DNA of 44,911 nt from Bacteroidota bacterium. Its GTDB lineage: Bacteria; Bacteroidota; Bacteroidia; Flavobacteriales; Weeksellaceae. Below the pieces are notes generated by a model. It ran no database searches and was not told the origin of the DNA. It saw nothing but the letters and a program-made list of their open reading frames with translations. Both the position numbers and the translations under genes were made by a program. The DNA is taken from positions 1-44,911 of the forward strand of contig JAHIQD010000005.1 in NCBI GenBank assembly GCA_018902795.1, read 5' to 3'. Below, one piece after another: positions 15,138 through 21,885 of the stretch (the first letter of the stretch is position 1; each line of letters starts with the position of its first letter).

Positions 15138-16111
15138 AACTTCCTTTCAATCACATAATCCAGCATGAGATGAAGCGAACTTTTAGCTTCAGAGTCAGGG
15201 AATTCATTCAGGATATTTTTAGCTCTCTGCTGAAAATCTTTCATCACTCCGACCGAGTAATCCAGACCACCGGATTTTTTCACAAAGTCGATCAGTTCCT
15301 TGACGCGTTTCGTATCATTATTGTACCTTTTAATGGTGTTGAAATAATATTTCCGGTCTGTTTCGCTCGCGGTTTTTAAAGTGTAAATCAGCGGAAGCGT
15401 CATTTTCTGTTCTTTAATATCGATGCCTACAGGTTTTCCTATGATATTCGAAGTAAGATAATCGAACAGGTCGTCTTTGATCTGAAAAGCCATTCCGGTA
15501 AGTGTTCCGAATTCCATCATCTTTTTTGCCAGATGTTCGTCAGCATTATTTGAAAGCACGCCAATTTCACAGCAGGCTGCAATTAAGGTTGCTGTTTTCT
15601 GCCTGATAATTTCGTAATATACTTCTTCAGTAATATCGAGTTTCCTTGCCTTTTCAAGCTGTAAAAGCTCCCCTTCCGCCATTTCTCTGATGGTGCGGGA
15701 AATCACGGCAAGAAGATCAAAATCCTTATGATCTGTAGAAAGTAAAACGGCTTTAGACAGCAGATAATCACCTACCAAAACTGCAATTTTATTTTTCCAT
15801 AACGCATTGATAGAAAAGAAATTGCGTCTCTTAAAACTTTCATCCACCACATCATCATGCACCAGAGTTGCGGTATGAATCAGCTCGATCATCGAAGCAC
15901 CACGGAAAGTTTTTTCGTTCACTTCGCCGATTAATTTTGCGCAGAGAAACACAAACATCGGCCGCATCTGCTTCCCTTTAGTCGTAACGATAAAGCGGGT
16001 AACCTTATCAAGAAGCGGAACATTGCTCTGCATGGATTCATAAAACTTCTGCTCGAAAAGTTTCATTTCACTGTTAATCGGTTTTCTGATTTCTTCTACA
16101 ATATTCGCCAC
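15134..16111 (-). CDS. Polyprenyl (octaprenyl-type) diphosphate synthase
   Basis: This 325-residue trans-polyprenyl synthase extends allylic diphosphates with isopentenyl diphosphate to make the side chain of menaquinone. Two Asp-rich motifs are visible: DDVVD at 86-90 in LVHDDVVDES, and DDLFD at 213-217 in QIKDDLFDY. GKQMRP at 46-51 is the typical IPP-binding start. The chain length cannot be fixed from sequence. The start is a GTG at 16111: the nearest upstream in-frame codons run into a stop with no ATG. A TATATTTG promoter element lies about 38 bp upstream. The symbol ispB is plausible for the family, but I leave it empty. Confidence 0.92.
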   Translation of the reverse strand: MANIVEEIRKPINSEMKLFEQKFYESMQSNVPLLDKVTRFIVTTKGKQMRPMFVFLCAKLIGEVNEKTFRGASMIELIHTATLVHDDVVDESFKRRNFFSINALWKNKIAVLVGDYLLSKAVLLSTDHKDFDLLAVISRTIREMAEGELLQLEKARKLDITEEVYYEIIRQKTATLIAACCEIGVLSNNADEHLAKKMMEFGTLTGMAFQIKDDLFDYLTSNIIGKPVGIDIKEQKMTLPLIYTLKTASETDRKYYFNTIKRYNNDTKRVKELIDFVKKSGGLDYSVGVMKDFQQRAKNILNEFPDSEAKSSLHLMLDYVIERKF

Positions 16112-16148
16112 GAACTATAAAATAAAGGATGTGATTGATAAATAATGA

Positions 16149-16156
16149 CAAATATA
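16149..16156 (-). promoter_or_regulatory. -7 promoter element of the polyprenyl synthase gene
   Basis: The minus strand reads TATATTTG, a full TAnnTTTG match, 38 nt before the GTG start at 16111. A -33 TTG is not evident. Confidence 0.5.
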
Positions 16157-16234
16157 ATTAATTTTCGCGCAGATATGAAGCTTTCATCCGTATTAACTTC
16201 AGCACAAAAGGTGGATTTAGAAATAATGCGGCTG

Positions 16235-17107
16235 TTATTTCAGCTTTTCTTGAGGAATAAAATAGAAATTCGGTTTCACTTTTCCGAGAGGCGTATTGAA
16301 TTCTTCACCCGAAATGTAAATTCCGTGTTCATCAACTTCAATTCCTTCAATTTGCCCGATCGATAGAGAACTTCCGAGATAATATTTTTTCGGTTTGTCT
16401 TTAAAGAAAACACCGGGTTCAGTTTCATTAAATACGGAAAGAAAAACTTCTGTATTCTTTGTATAGCCTATTAAATAGAGTTTTTTCTGAAAATAAGCAG
16501 CATCGGTAACTACAAAATCTGTTTTGAAAGTTTCTGTTTTTTCAGCAGGTTGATTTTCAGAAACGTCAGGATTAATAATGTAATGCGTGGTAGATTTTGA
16601 AGCCCATTCTTTCGTAAATACATGAATTTTTCCATTAAGAAAAATCATCGCTTCCGCATCGAAATCGTTATTGAGATTACGGTTTATAAAATCTTTCTGT
16701 TCCGCATAGAAATAAGAAATTGTTTTTATCGAATCTGAAATCTGTGAACCATTAAACGGAATTTTATAGATTTTCAAATCCTTTCTTGTTCCGGTATTAT
16801 TGCCGAAGTCGCCTACAAATAAGTGCGTTGAATCACTCGCCATCGCTTCCCAATCATGGTTGATCAAATTTGTTTTGAAAGTATTTTTAATTTCCCCGGA
16901 AGTCCTGTCGATTTCGAAAATTTCTGAGGTATTTCCCCCATCGTTAAAAGTATAGAGTTTTCCTTTGAAAAAATTTAATCCTGAATTTTCCCTTAAAGTA
17001 TCTGAAAGTACGGCAATTTTATATTTTTTGATTTTAAGAAAACCGGTCTGTTGTGCAAAACCGATTTGAAAAACAAAAAACAAAAGCAGTAAAAGGCTTT
17101 TTTTCAT
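16235..17107 (-). CDS. Secreted beta-propeller-like protein of unknown function
   Basis: This 290-residue protein has a clear signal peptide (MKKSLLLLLFFVFQIGFAQ, cleaved near residue 18-19), so it is exported. The mature part has repeated aromatic/Gly strands such as LYTFNDGGNTSEIFEID, LFVGDFGNNTGTRKDLKIYKI and IHVFTKEWASK, and a late IGQIEGIEVDEHGIYISGEE. This looks like a beta-propeller of the SdiA-regulated or phytase-like sort, but I cannot assign one. There is no type IX sorting domain, so it is probably periplasmic or surface-retained by other means. Its ATG shares one base with the DUF1275 stop (TAATG), so it is coupled with rlmN and the DUF1275 gene. Confidence 0.75.
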   Translation of the reverse strand: MKKSLLLLLFFVFQIGFAQQTGFLKIKKYKIAVLSDTLRENSGLNFFKGKLYTFNDGGNTSEIFEIDRTSGEIKNTFKTNLINHDWEAMASDSTHLFVGDFGNNTGTRKDLKIYKIPFNGSQISDSIKTISYFYAEQKDFINRNLNNDFDAEAMIFLNGKIHVFTKEWASKSTTHYIINPDVSENQPAEKTETFKTDFVVTDAAYFQKKLYLIGYTKNTEVFLSVFNETEPGVFFKDKPKKYYLGSSLSIGQIEGIEVDEHGIYISGEEFNTPLGKVKPNFYFIPQEKLK

Positions 17108-17823
17108 TACATTTTCCTTTTTAAAAGTAACATCCGTATTTTAATAAAATCATACAAAAGACCAAAAAGCAAAATTACAGTTCCGAAAAACAGCGCTTTG
17201 ATCCCGACGGTTTCGTAAAGTACACCACCAATAAGTCCACCTCCAAAGAACATCCAAATAATCGTTAAGCGAAGTTTTATGGATTTGATGAGCCGCTTTT
17301 TATGATCCTGATCTTTATAGAAAAAAAGCTGTGAAAATTCAATTCCCATATCTGTAAAAAGTCCGGTTAAATGGGTTGTTCTTACGACGGAATGAGAAAT
17401 GCTGGTCACCAGTGAGTTTTGCATCCCCATTGCAAACAGAAGACTGAAAGCAATAAGATCCGGCGATTCTTTAATCAGAACATTTCCGGTGAATGCAATA
17501 ACGGCAAGAATGAGCGCTTCTGTTAAAGTGGGAATAACATAGATCAGATTTTCCCTTTTTCTGGAATAAATTTCCACGATGAAATTGGAAATGAAAGCAC
17601 CCAAAAAAAAGAAAAATATATAAAGCGCTACATGAAAAGCACTTCGGAAATCCTGTTTAAAAGTTTCGTCCACGAAATAGGCAAAATGCCCGGTAACATT
17701 GGTCGTGAGTTTCTGCACGGAAAAAAATCCTACCACATTTACCAAACCTGCAACGAAACTCAGCAGGGAAGCAATCCCCAGATTGTGCTTTTCGGTACGG
17801 GTTTTTCCTTTGTGGCTAAACAT
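17107..17823 (-). CDS. DUF1275 / YoaK-type membrane protein
   Basis: This 238-residue inner-membrane protein has about six hydrophobic segments and the DUF1275 features: GIASLLSFVAGLVNVVGFF near the start, TTNVTGHFAY at about 39-48, and MQNSLVTSISHSVVRTTHLTG (about 130-150), where the TTHLTG motif recurs. Members may be transporters but no substrate is known. It sits in a three-gene coupled unit: the rlmN stop and this ATG share a base (TAATG), and its own stop does the same with the secreted protein downstream. Confidence 0.88.
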   Translation of the reverse strand: MFSHKGKTRTEKHNLGIASLLSFVAGLVNVVGFFSVQKLTTNVTGHFAYFVDETFKQDFRSAFHVALYIFFFFLGAFISNFIVEIYSRKRENLIYVIPTLTEALILAVIAFTGNVLIKESPDLIAFSLLFAMGMQNSLVTSISHSVVRTTHLTGLFTDMGIEFSQLFFYKDQDHKKRLIKSIKLRLTIIWMFFGGGLIGGVLYETVGIKALFFGTVILLFGLLYDFIKIRMLLLKRKM

Positions 17824-18857
17824 TACTCACCGGATTTATTGGCCAACTGTCCGCAGGCTGCATCGATGTCTCCTCCCCGACTTCTTCGGATTAAAACGGT
17901 AATTCCGGCGCGTTCCAGCTGACGTACATAATTTTCTTCCGCATCTTTGTTGCACTGGTCATATTTGCCGTCGCCAATTGGATTATACTGAATTAAATTT
18001 ACTTTTGAAGGAATCTGCTTACAGTATCTGATCAAGGCTTTTATATCTTCATCTTTGTCATTGATGCCTTTCCATACACAATATTCAAAAGTGATGATGT
18101 TGCCGGTTTTTTCATACCAATATTTCAAAGAATCCATAATATCCGTCAAAGGAAATTTATCGGAAAAAGGCATTATTTCATTCCTTTTTGCCTCAATGGC
18201 TGAATGTAAAGAAAGCGCCAGTTTCACCCGGAGATCTTCATCAGCAAGCATTTTAATCATCTTCGGAATTCCGGAAGTGGAAACGGTAATTCTACGCGGA
18301 GACATTCCCATTCCGTCGGGTTCGGTGATTTTTCTGATGGATTCGACAACGTTTTTGTAATTCATCATCGGTTCGCCCATTCCCATAAAAACGATATTGG
18401 AAAGCGGCCGGTCGAAATAGAGTTTACTTTGTCTGTCGATAAGAGCGACCTGATCAACGATTTCTGCCACTTCAAGATTTCGCATTCTTTTCAGACGCGC
18501 GGTTGCACAAAATTCACAGTTTAGAGAACATCCAACCTGAGATGAAACACAGGCAGTGGTTCTGGTTTCTGTTGGAATCAAAACTGATTCCACCAAAAGT
18601 CCGTCGTGTAATTTTACGCCGTTTTTAATGGTTCCGTCCGTAGATTTCTGAAGCTGATCAACCGAAATTGGATTGATAATATATTCCTGAGAAATTTTCT
18701 CCCTTAAATCTTTTGAAAGATTCGTCATTTCATCAATGGAATGCAGATTTTTGCTCCACAGCCATTCATAAACCTGTTTCGCACGGAAAGGTTTTTCGCC
18801 TAATGAAACGAAATAATTCTGTAATTCTTCTATGGATAAAGTTCGGATGTCTTTCAT
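17823..18857 (-). CDS. rlmN: Dual-specificity RNA methyltransferase RlmN
   Basis: This 344-residue radical SAM enzyme methylates C2 of A2503 in 23S rRNA (and A37 of some tRNAs). The cluster motif CxxxCxxC is visible as CSLNCEFC in VGCSLNCEFCATARLKRM (about residue 110). The C-terminal catalytic Cys is in DIDAACGQLANKSGE. GMGEPMMNYKNV and RRITVSTSG are the expected SAM-site segments. I start at the ATG at 18857 (MKDIRTLSIEEL). The longer frame begins with a TTG that belongs to the TAAATTTG promoter element. It is the first gene of a coupled unit with the DUF1275 and secreted-protein genes. Confidence 0.96.
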   Translation of the reverse strand: MKDIRTLSIEELQNYFVSLGEKPFRAKQVYEWLWSKNLHSIDEMTNLSKDLREKISQEYIINPISVDQLQKSTDGTIKNGVKLHDGLLVESVLIPTETRTTACVSSQVGCSLNCEFCATARLKRMRNLEVAEIVDQVALIDRQSKLYFDRPLSNIVFMGMGEPMMNYKNVVESIRKITEPDGMGMSPRRITVSTSGIPKMIKMLADEDLRVKLALSLHSAIEAKRNEIMPFSDKFPLTDIMDSLKYWYEKTGNIITFEYCVWKGINDKDEDIKALIRYCKQIPSKVNLIQYNPIGDGKYDQCNKDAEENYVRQLERAGITVLIRRSRGGDIDAACGQLANKSGE

Positions 18858-18867
18858 ATAATAAAAC

Positions 18868-18929
18868 TCTCGCAGATTGTGCAAATTTAGCAGATTTTTC
18901 CATCTGCGGCATCAGCAAAATCTGCGAGA
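18868..18929. repeat. Nested palindrome overlapping the rlmN promoter
   Basis: An 11-bp perfect inverted repeat, TCTCGCAGATT (18868-18878) and AATCTGCGAGA (18919-18929), encloses a second one, GCAGAT/ATCTGC, around 18890-18907. The rlmN -7 element lies between the arms. It may be a binding site or an interspersed palindromic element that supplies the promoter. Confidence 0.55.
18882..18889 (-). promoter_or_regulatory. -7 promoter element of rlmN
   Basis: The minus strand reads TAAATTTG, a full TAnnTTTG match, 25 nt before the rlmN ATG at 18857. It supports that ATG over the upstream TTG. It lies inside the palindrome at 18868-18929. Confidence 0.55.
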
Positions 18930-18946
18930 AATATTAAAAATCATTC

Positions 18947-19996
18947 TTAAAGAATCAGCATTGCGTCACCGTAAGAATAGAATTTGTAGTCATTCTTAAT
19001 CGCTTCTTCATAGGCCTGCATGAGGAAATCTTTTCCGGCAAAAGCCGCAACCATCATCATCAGCGTTGATTTTGGCGTATGGAAATTCGTAATCATTGCA
19101 TTGGCCACACCGAAATCGTGAGGTGGGAAAATAAATTTATTTGTCCAGCCGTGATAAGGTCCTATTTTTTTATTGGAAGAAACCGAAGTTTCCAAAGCCC
19201 GCATTGTAGTGGTTCCTACGGCGCAAACTCTTCTTTGCTCAGCAACAGCTTTGTTGATGATATCGGCATTGTTCTGGTCGATAATCGCTTCTTCAGATTC
19301 CATTTTGTGTTTGCTCAGATCTTCAACTTCAATCGGGTTGAAAGTTCCTAAACCAACGTGAAGCGTCACTTCAGCGAAATCAATTCCTTTGATTTCAAGT
19401 TTTTTCATCAGCTGTTTCGAGAAATGTAAACCTGCAGTTGGAGCGGCAACAGCACCTTCATGTTTTGCGTAGATCGTTTGGTAACGTTCAGCATCTTCAG
19501 GTTCTACGGCTCTTTTGATATATTTAGGAAGCGGAGTTTCACCAAGTTCTTTCAGTTTTGCACGGAACTCTTCGTAAGAACCGTCATATAAAAATCTTAA
19601 AGTTCTCCCTCTGGAAGTGGTATTGTCAATGACTTCAGCCACCAAAGATTCGTCCTCTGTGAAGAATAATTTGTTTCCGATTCTTATTTTTCTTGCAGGA
19701 TCTACCAAAACATCCCAAACGCGGGTTTCTTTATCGAGTTCTCTTAAAAGGAAAACTTCAATTTTCGCGCCTGTTTTTTCTTTGTTTCCGTAAAGTCTTG
19801 CAGGGAAAACCTTGGTATTATTAAATATAAATAAATCGTGCTCATCAAAATAATCAACTACATCTTTGAATAATTTATGTTCAATGGTTTGTGTTTTTCT
19901 GTGCAGAACCATCAGTTTTGCTTCGTCTCTGTGTTCTGAAGGGTGTTCTGCCAAAAGTTCTTCCGGCAAATGGAAATTAAAATCAGATGTTTTCAT
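18947..19996 (-). CDS. queA: S-adenosylmethionine:tRNA ribosyltransferase-isomerase QueA
   Basis: This 349-residue enzyme transfers and isomerises the ribosyl part of SAM onto 7-aminomethyl-7-deazaguanine in tRNA, giving epoxyqueuosine at wobble position 34. Typical segments are FNFHLPEELLAEHP at 6-19, DLFIFNNTKVFPARLYG at about 53-69, KHEGAVAAPTAGLHFS at about 178-193 and FHTPKSTLMMMVAAFAG near 305-321. The length is normal. A complete promoter lies upstream (20051-20081), and the mRNA leader would start with a 10-bp hairpin. rlmN follows but has its own promoter, so the two RNA-modification genes are only neighbours. Confidence 0.97.
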   Translation of the reverse strand: MKTSDFNFHLPEELLAEHPSEHRDEAKLMVLHRKTQTIEHKLFKDVVDYFDEHDLFIFNNTKVFPARLYGNKEKTGAKIEVFLLRELDKETRVWDVLVDPARKIRIGNKLFFTEDESLVAEVIDNTTSRGRTLRFLYDGSYEEFRAKLKELGETPLPKYIKRAVEPEDAERYQTIYAKHEGAVAAPTAGLHFSKQLMKKLEIKGIDFAEVTLHVGLGTFNPIEVEDLSKHKMESEEAIIDQNNADIINKAVAEQRRVCAVGTTTMRALETSVSSNKKIGPYHGWTNKFIFPPHDFGVANAMITNFHTPKSTLMMMVAAFAGKDFLMQAYEEAIKNDYKFYSYGDAMLIL

Positions 19997-20021
19997 TTTT
20001 TAAATTACGGTTTAAAAATTA

Positions 20022-20049
20022 AGTCCGAAAACCCAATAATTTTCGGACT
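20022..20049 (-). promoter_or_regulatory. Hairpin at the 5' end of the queA leader
   Basis: On the minus strand a perfect 10-bp stem AGTCCGAAAA/TTTTCGGACT with an eight-base loop begins about where the queA transcript should start, with the ATG about 26 nt downstream. No strong T-tract follows on the minus strand, so an mRNA-stabilising or leader-control hairpin is more likely than a terminator. Confidence 0.5.
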
Positions 20050-20050
20050 G

Positions 20051-20081
20051 CAAATATACGACATTGAAAAGGCTTTGTCAA
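20051..20081 (-). promoter_or_regulatory. queA promoter
   Basis: The minus strand shows TTG at 20079-20081, a 20-nt spacer and TATATTTG at 20051-20058. This is a complete match to the Bacteroidota consensus. Confidence 0.75.
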
Positions 20082-20109
20082 GTTTAATCGTGTAAATAAG
20101 GATTTGGCT

Positions 20110-20687
20110 CTATTTCAGAGCTTTTGGAACTACTAAATCTAATTCCACATTTTTATAATCAGCTAAGGAAAATTCACATTCACATTTAGTTGTAGGGCAG
20201 GTATATTTGGCATATTCTACCATAATGTTTTGATTCGCGTCAAGCACGGAAATTCCTTCAAATGGATGCATCAGCATAATTCGGGCTATTGGAAAGAGGT
20301 TTTTGTTCGCGGTTTTATATTTTAGAACATATATGAAATTTCATTGAAAACAAATTGGTAATTTTTATATTGTTTTTGGTTGCTAGTGAGTTTACCTGAG
20401 CTTTTATATTGGAAAACAAACGTTATGTCACTGTTGTTTTTTTGTTCAATGATATTAAACTGATGAATTTTCATTAAGTTTTCATCAAACAGATACGCAG
20501 TAAAATCATAAGGAGTTCTCAATATTTTCAAATAATAACTGAAATCATCTGTATTGAAATACATTACCGTTTCGTGTTGTTTGGCTTTTTCTCCTGAAAC
20601 ATATTTTGTCAGAAAATCAAACGAATAGGTTTGAGAATTCCCTGAAATAAAAAGAAAAAAGAGAGTGAGAATAAATATTTTTTTCAT
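20110..20687 (-). pseudogene. Secreted protein gene with an apparent 2-bp frameshift
   Basis: The 5' part from the ATG at 20687 encodes a signal peptide (MKKIFILTLFFLFISGNSQ) and about 110 further residues, then hits a TAA at 20322-20324 after NEISYMF. Downstream the coding continues in another frame as a convincing protein tail (NLFPIARIMLMHPFEGISV to a stop TAG at 20110-20112). Removing one AT from the run CATATATG near 20331-20337 joins the two parts as SYVLKYKTANKNLFP, giving about 191 residues, the usual size of this Flavobacteriia secreted-protein family. So it is a slipped-strand indel, either a real pseudogene (or phase-variable gene) or a sequencing error. The ATG overlaps the stop of the glycosylase gene (ATGA). 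Confidence 0.7.
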
Positions 20688-21172
20688 AAATATCTTTTTA
20701 TAATTTTCCATTCTGCCAGTTTTTTTTCAAAGGAAATGGTGTGAAGCGGACTTGTCGAAGGTAAAACAAATACGGGAACTTCACAGTCTTTCCCTAAAAT
20801 TTTCTGAAGATTCTTAAATGATTTCTGGCCGTTACAGAAAACCGCTTGGAGGTTTGGAAAATCTATTAAAAGTTTCCGTATATCGTTCGCTTCCTCGTTA
20901 ATGATATTCGAATCTAAACTGCCTTTTCTTTCGCAAGTATCAATCACATCCCAAACTGCAAGATGATTTTTTTCTAAAATTTTTAATTTTTCAGAATAGT
21001 CGGCGGTGAAATATTCATTAAACAGCTCAAAGATAATCTTCCAGAACTGGTTTTGCGGATGGGCATAATATTGCTGCATCTCTAAAGATTTCACTCCCGG
21101 AACAGAACCTAAGATCAGAATTTTTGAATCTTTGGAAATGACTGGCGGAAAAGATGATATTCGGTTCTCCAT
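20684..21172 (-). CDS. DNA-deoxyinosine (hypoxanthine) glycosylase, UDG superfamily
   Basis: This 162-residue protein fits the hypoxanthine-DNA glycosylase branch of the uracil-DNA glycosylase superfamily, which removes deaminated adenine. Visible are ILILGSVPGVKSLEMQQYYA at about 19-38 (the GSxPG motif), HPQNQFWKII at 38-47, LAVWDVIDTCERKGSLDSNI (about 71-90) and VFCNGQKSF, then LPSTSPLHT near 137-145. The length is normal for the family. Its stop overlaps the start of the frameshifted secreted-protein gene by four bases. Confidence 0.85.
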   Translation of the reverse strand: MENRISSFPPVISKDSKILILGSVPGVKSLEMQQYYAHPQNQFWKIIFELFNEYFTADYSEKLKILEKNHLAVWDVIDTCERKGSLDSNIINEEANDIRKLLIDFPNLQAVFCNGQKSFKNLQKILGKDCEVPVFVLPSTSPLHTISFEKKLAEWKIIKRYL

Positions 21173-21253
21173 TTTGTTTTATTCATGTTTAGACGAGCAC
21201 CCCATACAATTGGAACGATAAATGCAGGACTTAAAAATATTAAAAATTTAGTT

Positions 21254-21802
21254 ATGAAAAAATTATCATTAATTATCGGAATGCTGGTTCTGTTTTTTAC
21301 AACCAGTTGTAGAGATATTGTCAATACGGTTTTGGACGTTTTGCCGCCTTTTGACGTTCCGTTTACGTCAACAATTGCTGTTCCGTTTGCAGCGGTGAGT
21401 ACAACAACTTATACGCGAACTCCTGAAATTGCGATGAATATCGATCTCGATGCGAAGATTAAACAAAACAATCCGAACTACTCTATCAATAATCTGAAAT
21501 CGGTGAAACTGAATACTTTAAGTATCGATTATGTAAGTTCGACACTGGACACCAAACTTGATGTCATCAAAAACGCAAGAATTTATTTAAAAGCACCCAA
21601 TCAGCCCGAAATTCTGATTGCAACTGCCTACAATAACACCAATCCTAATACTATCACTTTTTCGGTACCGGATGAAGAATTGCTGAACTATTTTAAAACC
21701 AGTCAGAATTCTTTGATTTTCGAAATCCAGGCAAGCACCCCTACTGCTGATCAAATTACGATGAAACTGAATACAGGATTTAAAGTAAAAGTTCAGTTGT
21801 AA
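21254..21802 (+). CDS. Lipoprotein of unknown function
   Basis: From the ATG at 21254 the protein has 182 residues and a lipoprotein signal: MKKLSLIIGMLVLFFTTSC with the lipobox Cys at about residue 19. The mature part is a single domain rich in beta-type segments (FTSTIAVPFAAVSTTTYTR, NNLKSVKLNTLSIDYVSS) with no recognised family. A frame extends upstream to 21185, but it lacks a signal peptide at its start and overlaps the divergent glycosylase gene promoter, so I chose 21254. It is probably anchored to the outer membrane. A good terminator follows. Confidence 0.75.
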   Translation: MKKLSLIIGMLVLFFTTSCRDIVNTVLDVLPPFDVPFTSTIAVPFAAVSTTTYTRTPEIAMNIDLDAKIKQNNPNYSINNLKSVKLNTLSIDYVSSTLDTKLDVIKNARIYLKAPNQPEILIATAYNNTNPNTITFSVPDEELLNYFKTSQNSLIFEIQASTPTADQITMKLNTGFKVKVQL

Positions 21803-21830
21803 CTACAGGAAATAAGTTCGGTTAAAATAT

Positions 21831-21862
21831 AAAAAAAGCTTCTGATTACTCAGAAGCTTTTT
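21831..21862. terminator. Bidirectional terminator
   Basis: A perfect 11-bp stem AAAGCTTCTGA/TCAGAAGCTTT with a four-base loop is flanked by seven A on the left and T-rich sequence on the right. It ends the lipoprotein gene on the plus strand and the S9 peptidase gene (stop 21886) on the minus strand. Confidence 0.85.
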
Positions 21863-21885
21863 ATTGTTTTAATCATTTGTAAAGT

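Noticed and set aside
18858..18884. Nine-residue N-terminal extension of RlmN from a TTG
   Set aside because: The TTG is part of the TAAATTTG promoter element, so it would not be in the mRNA.
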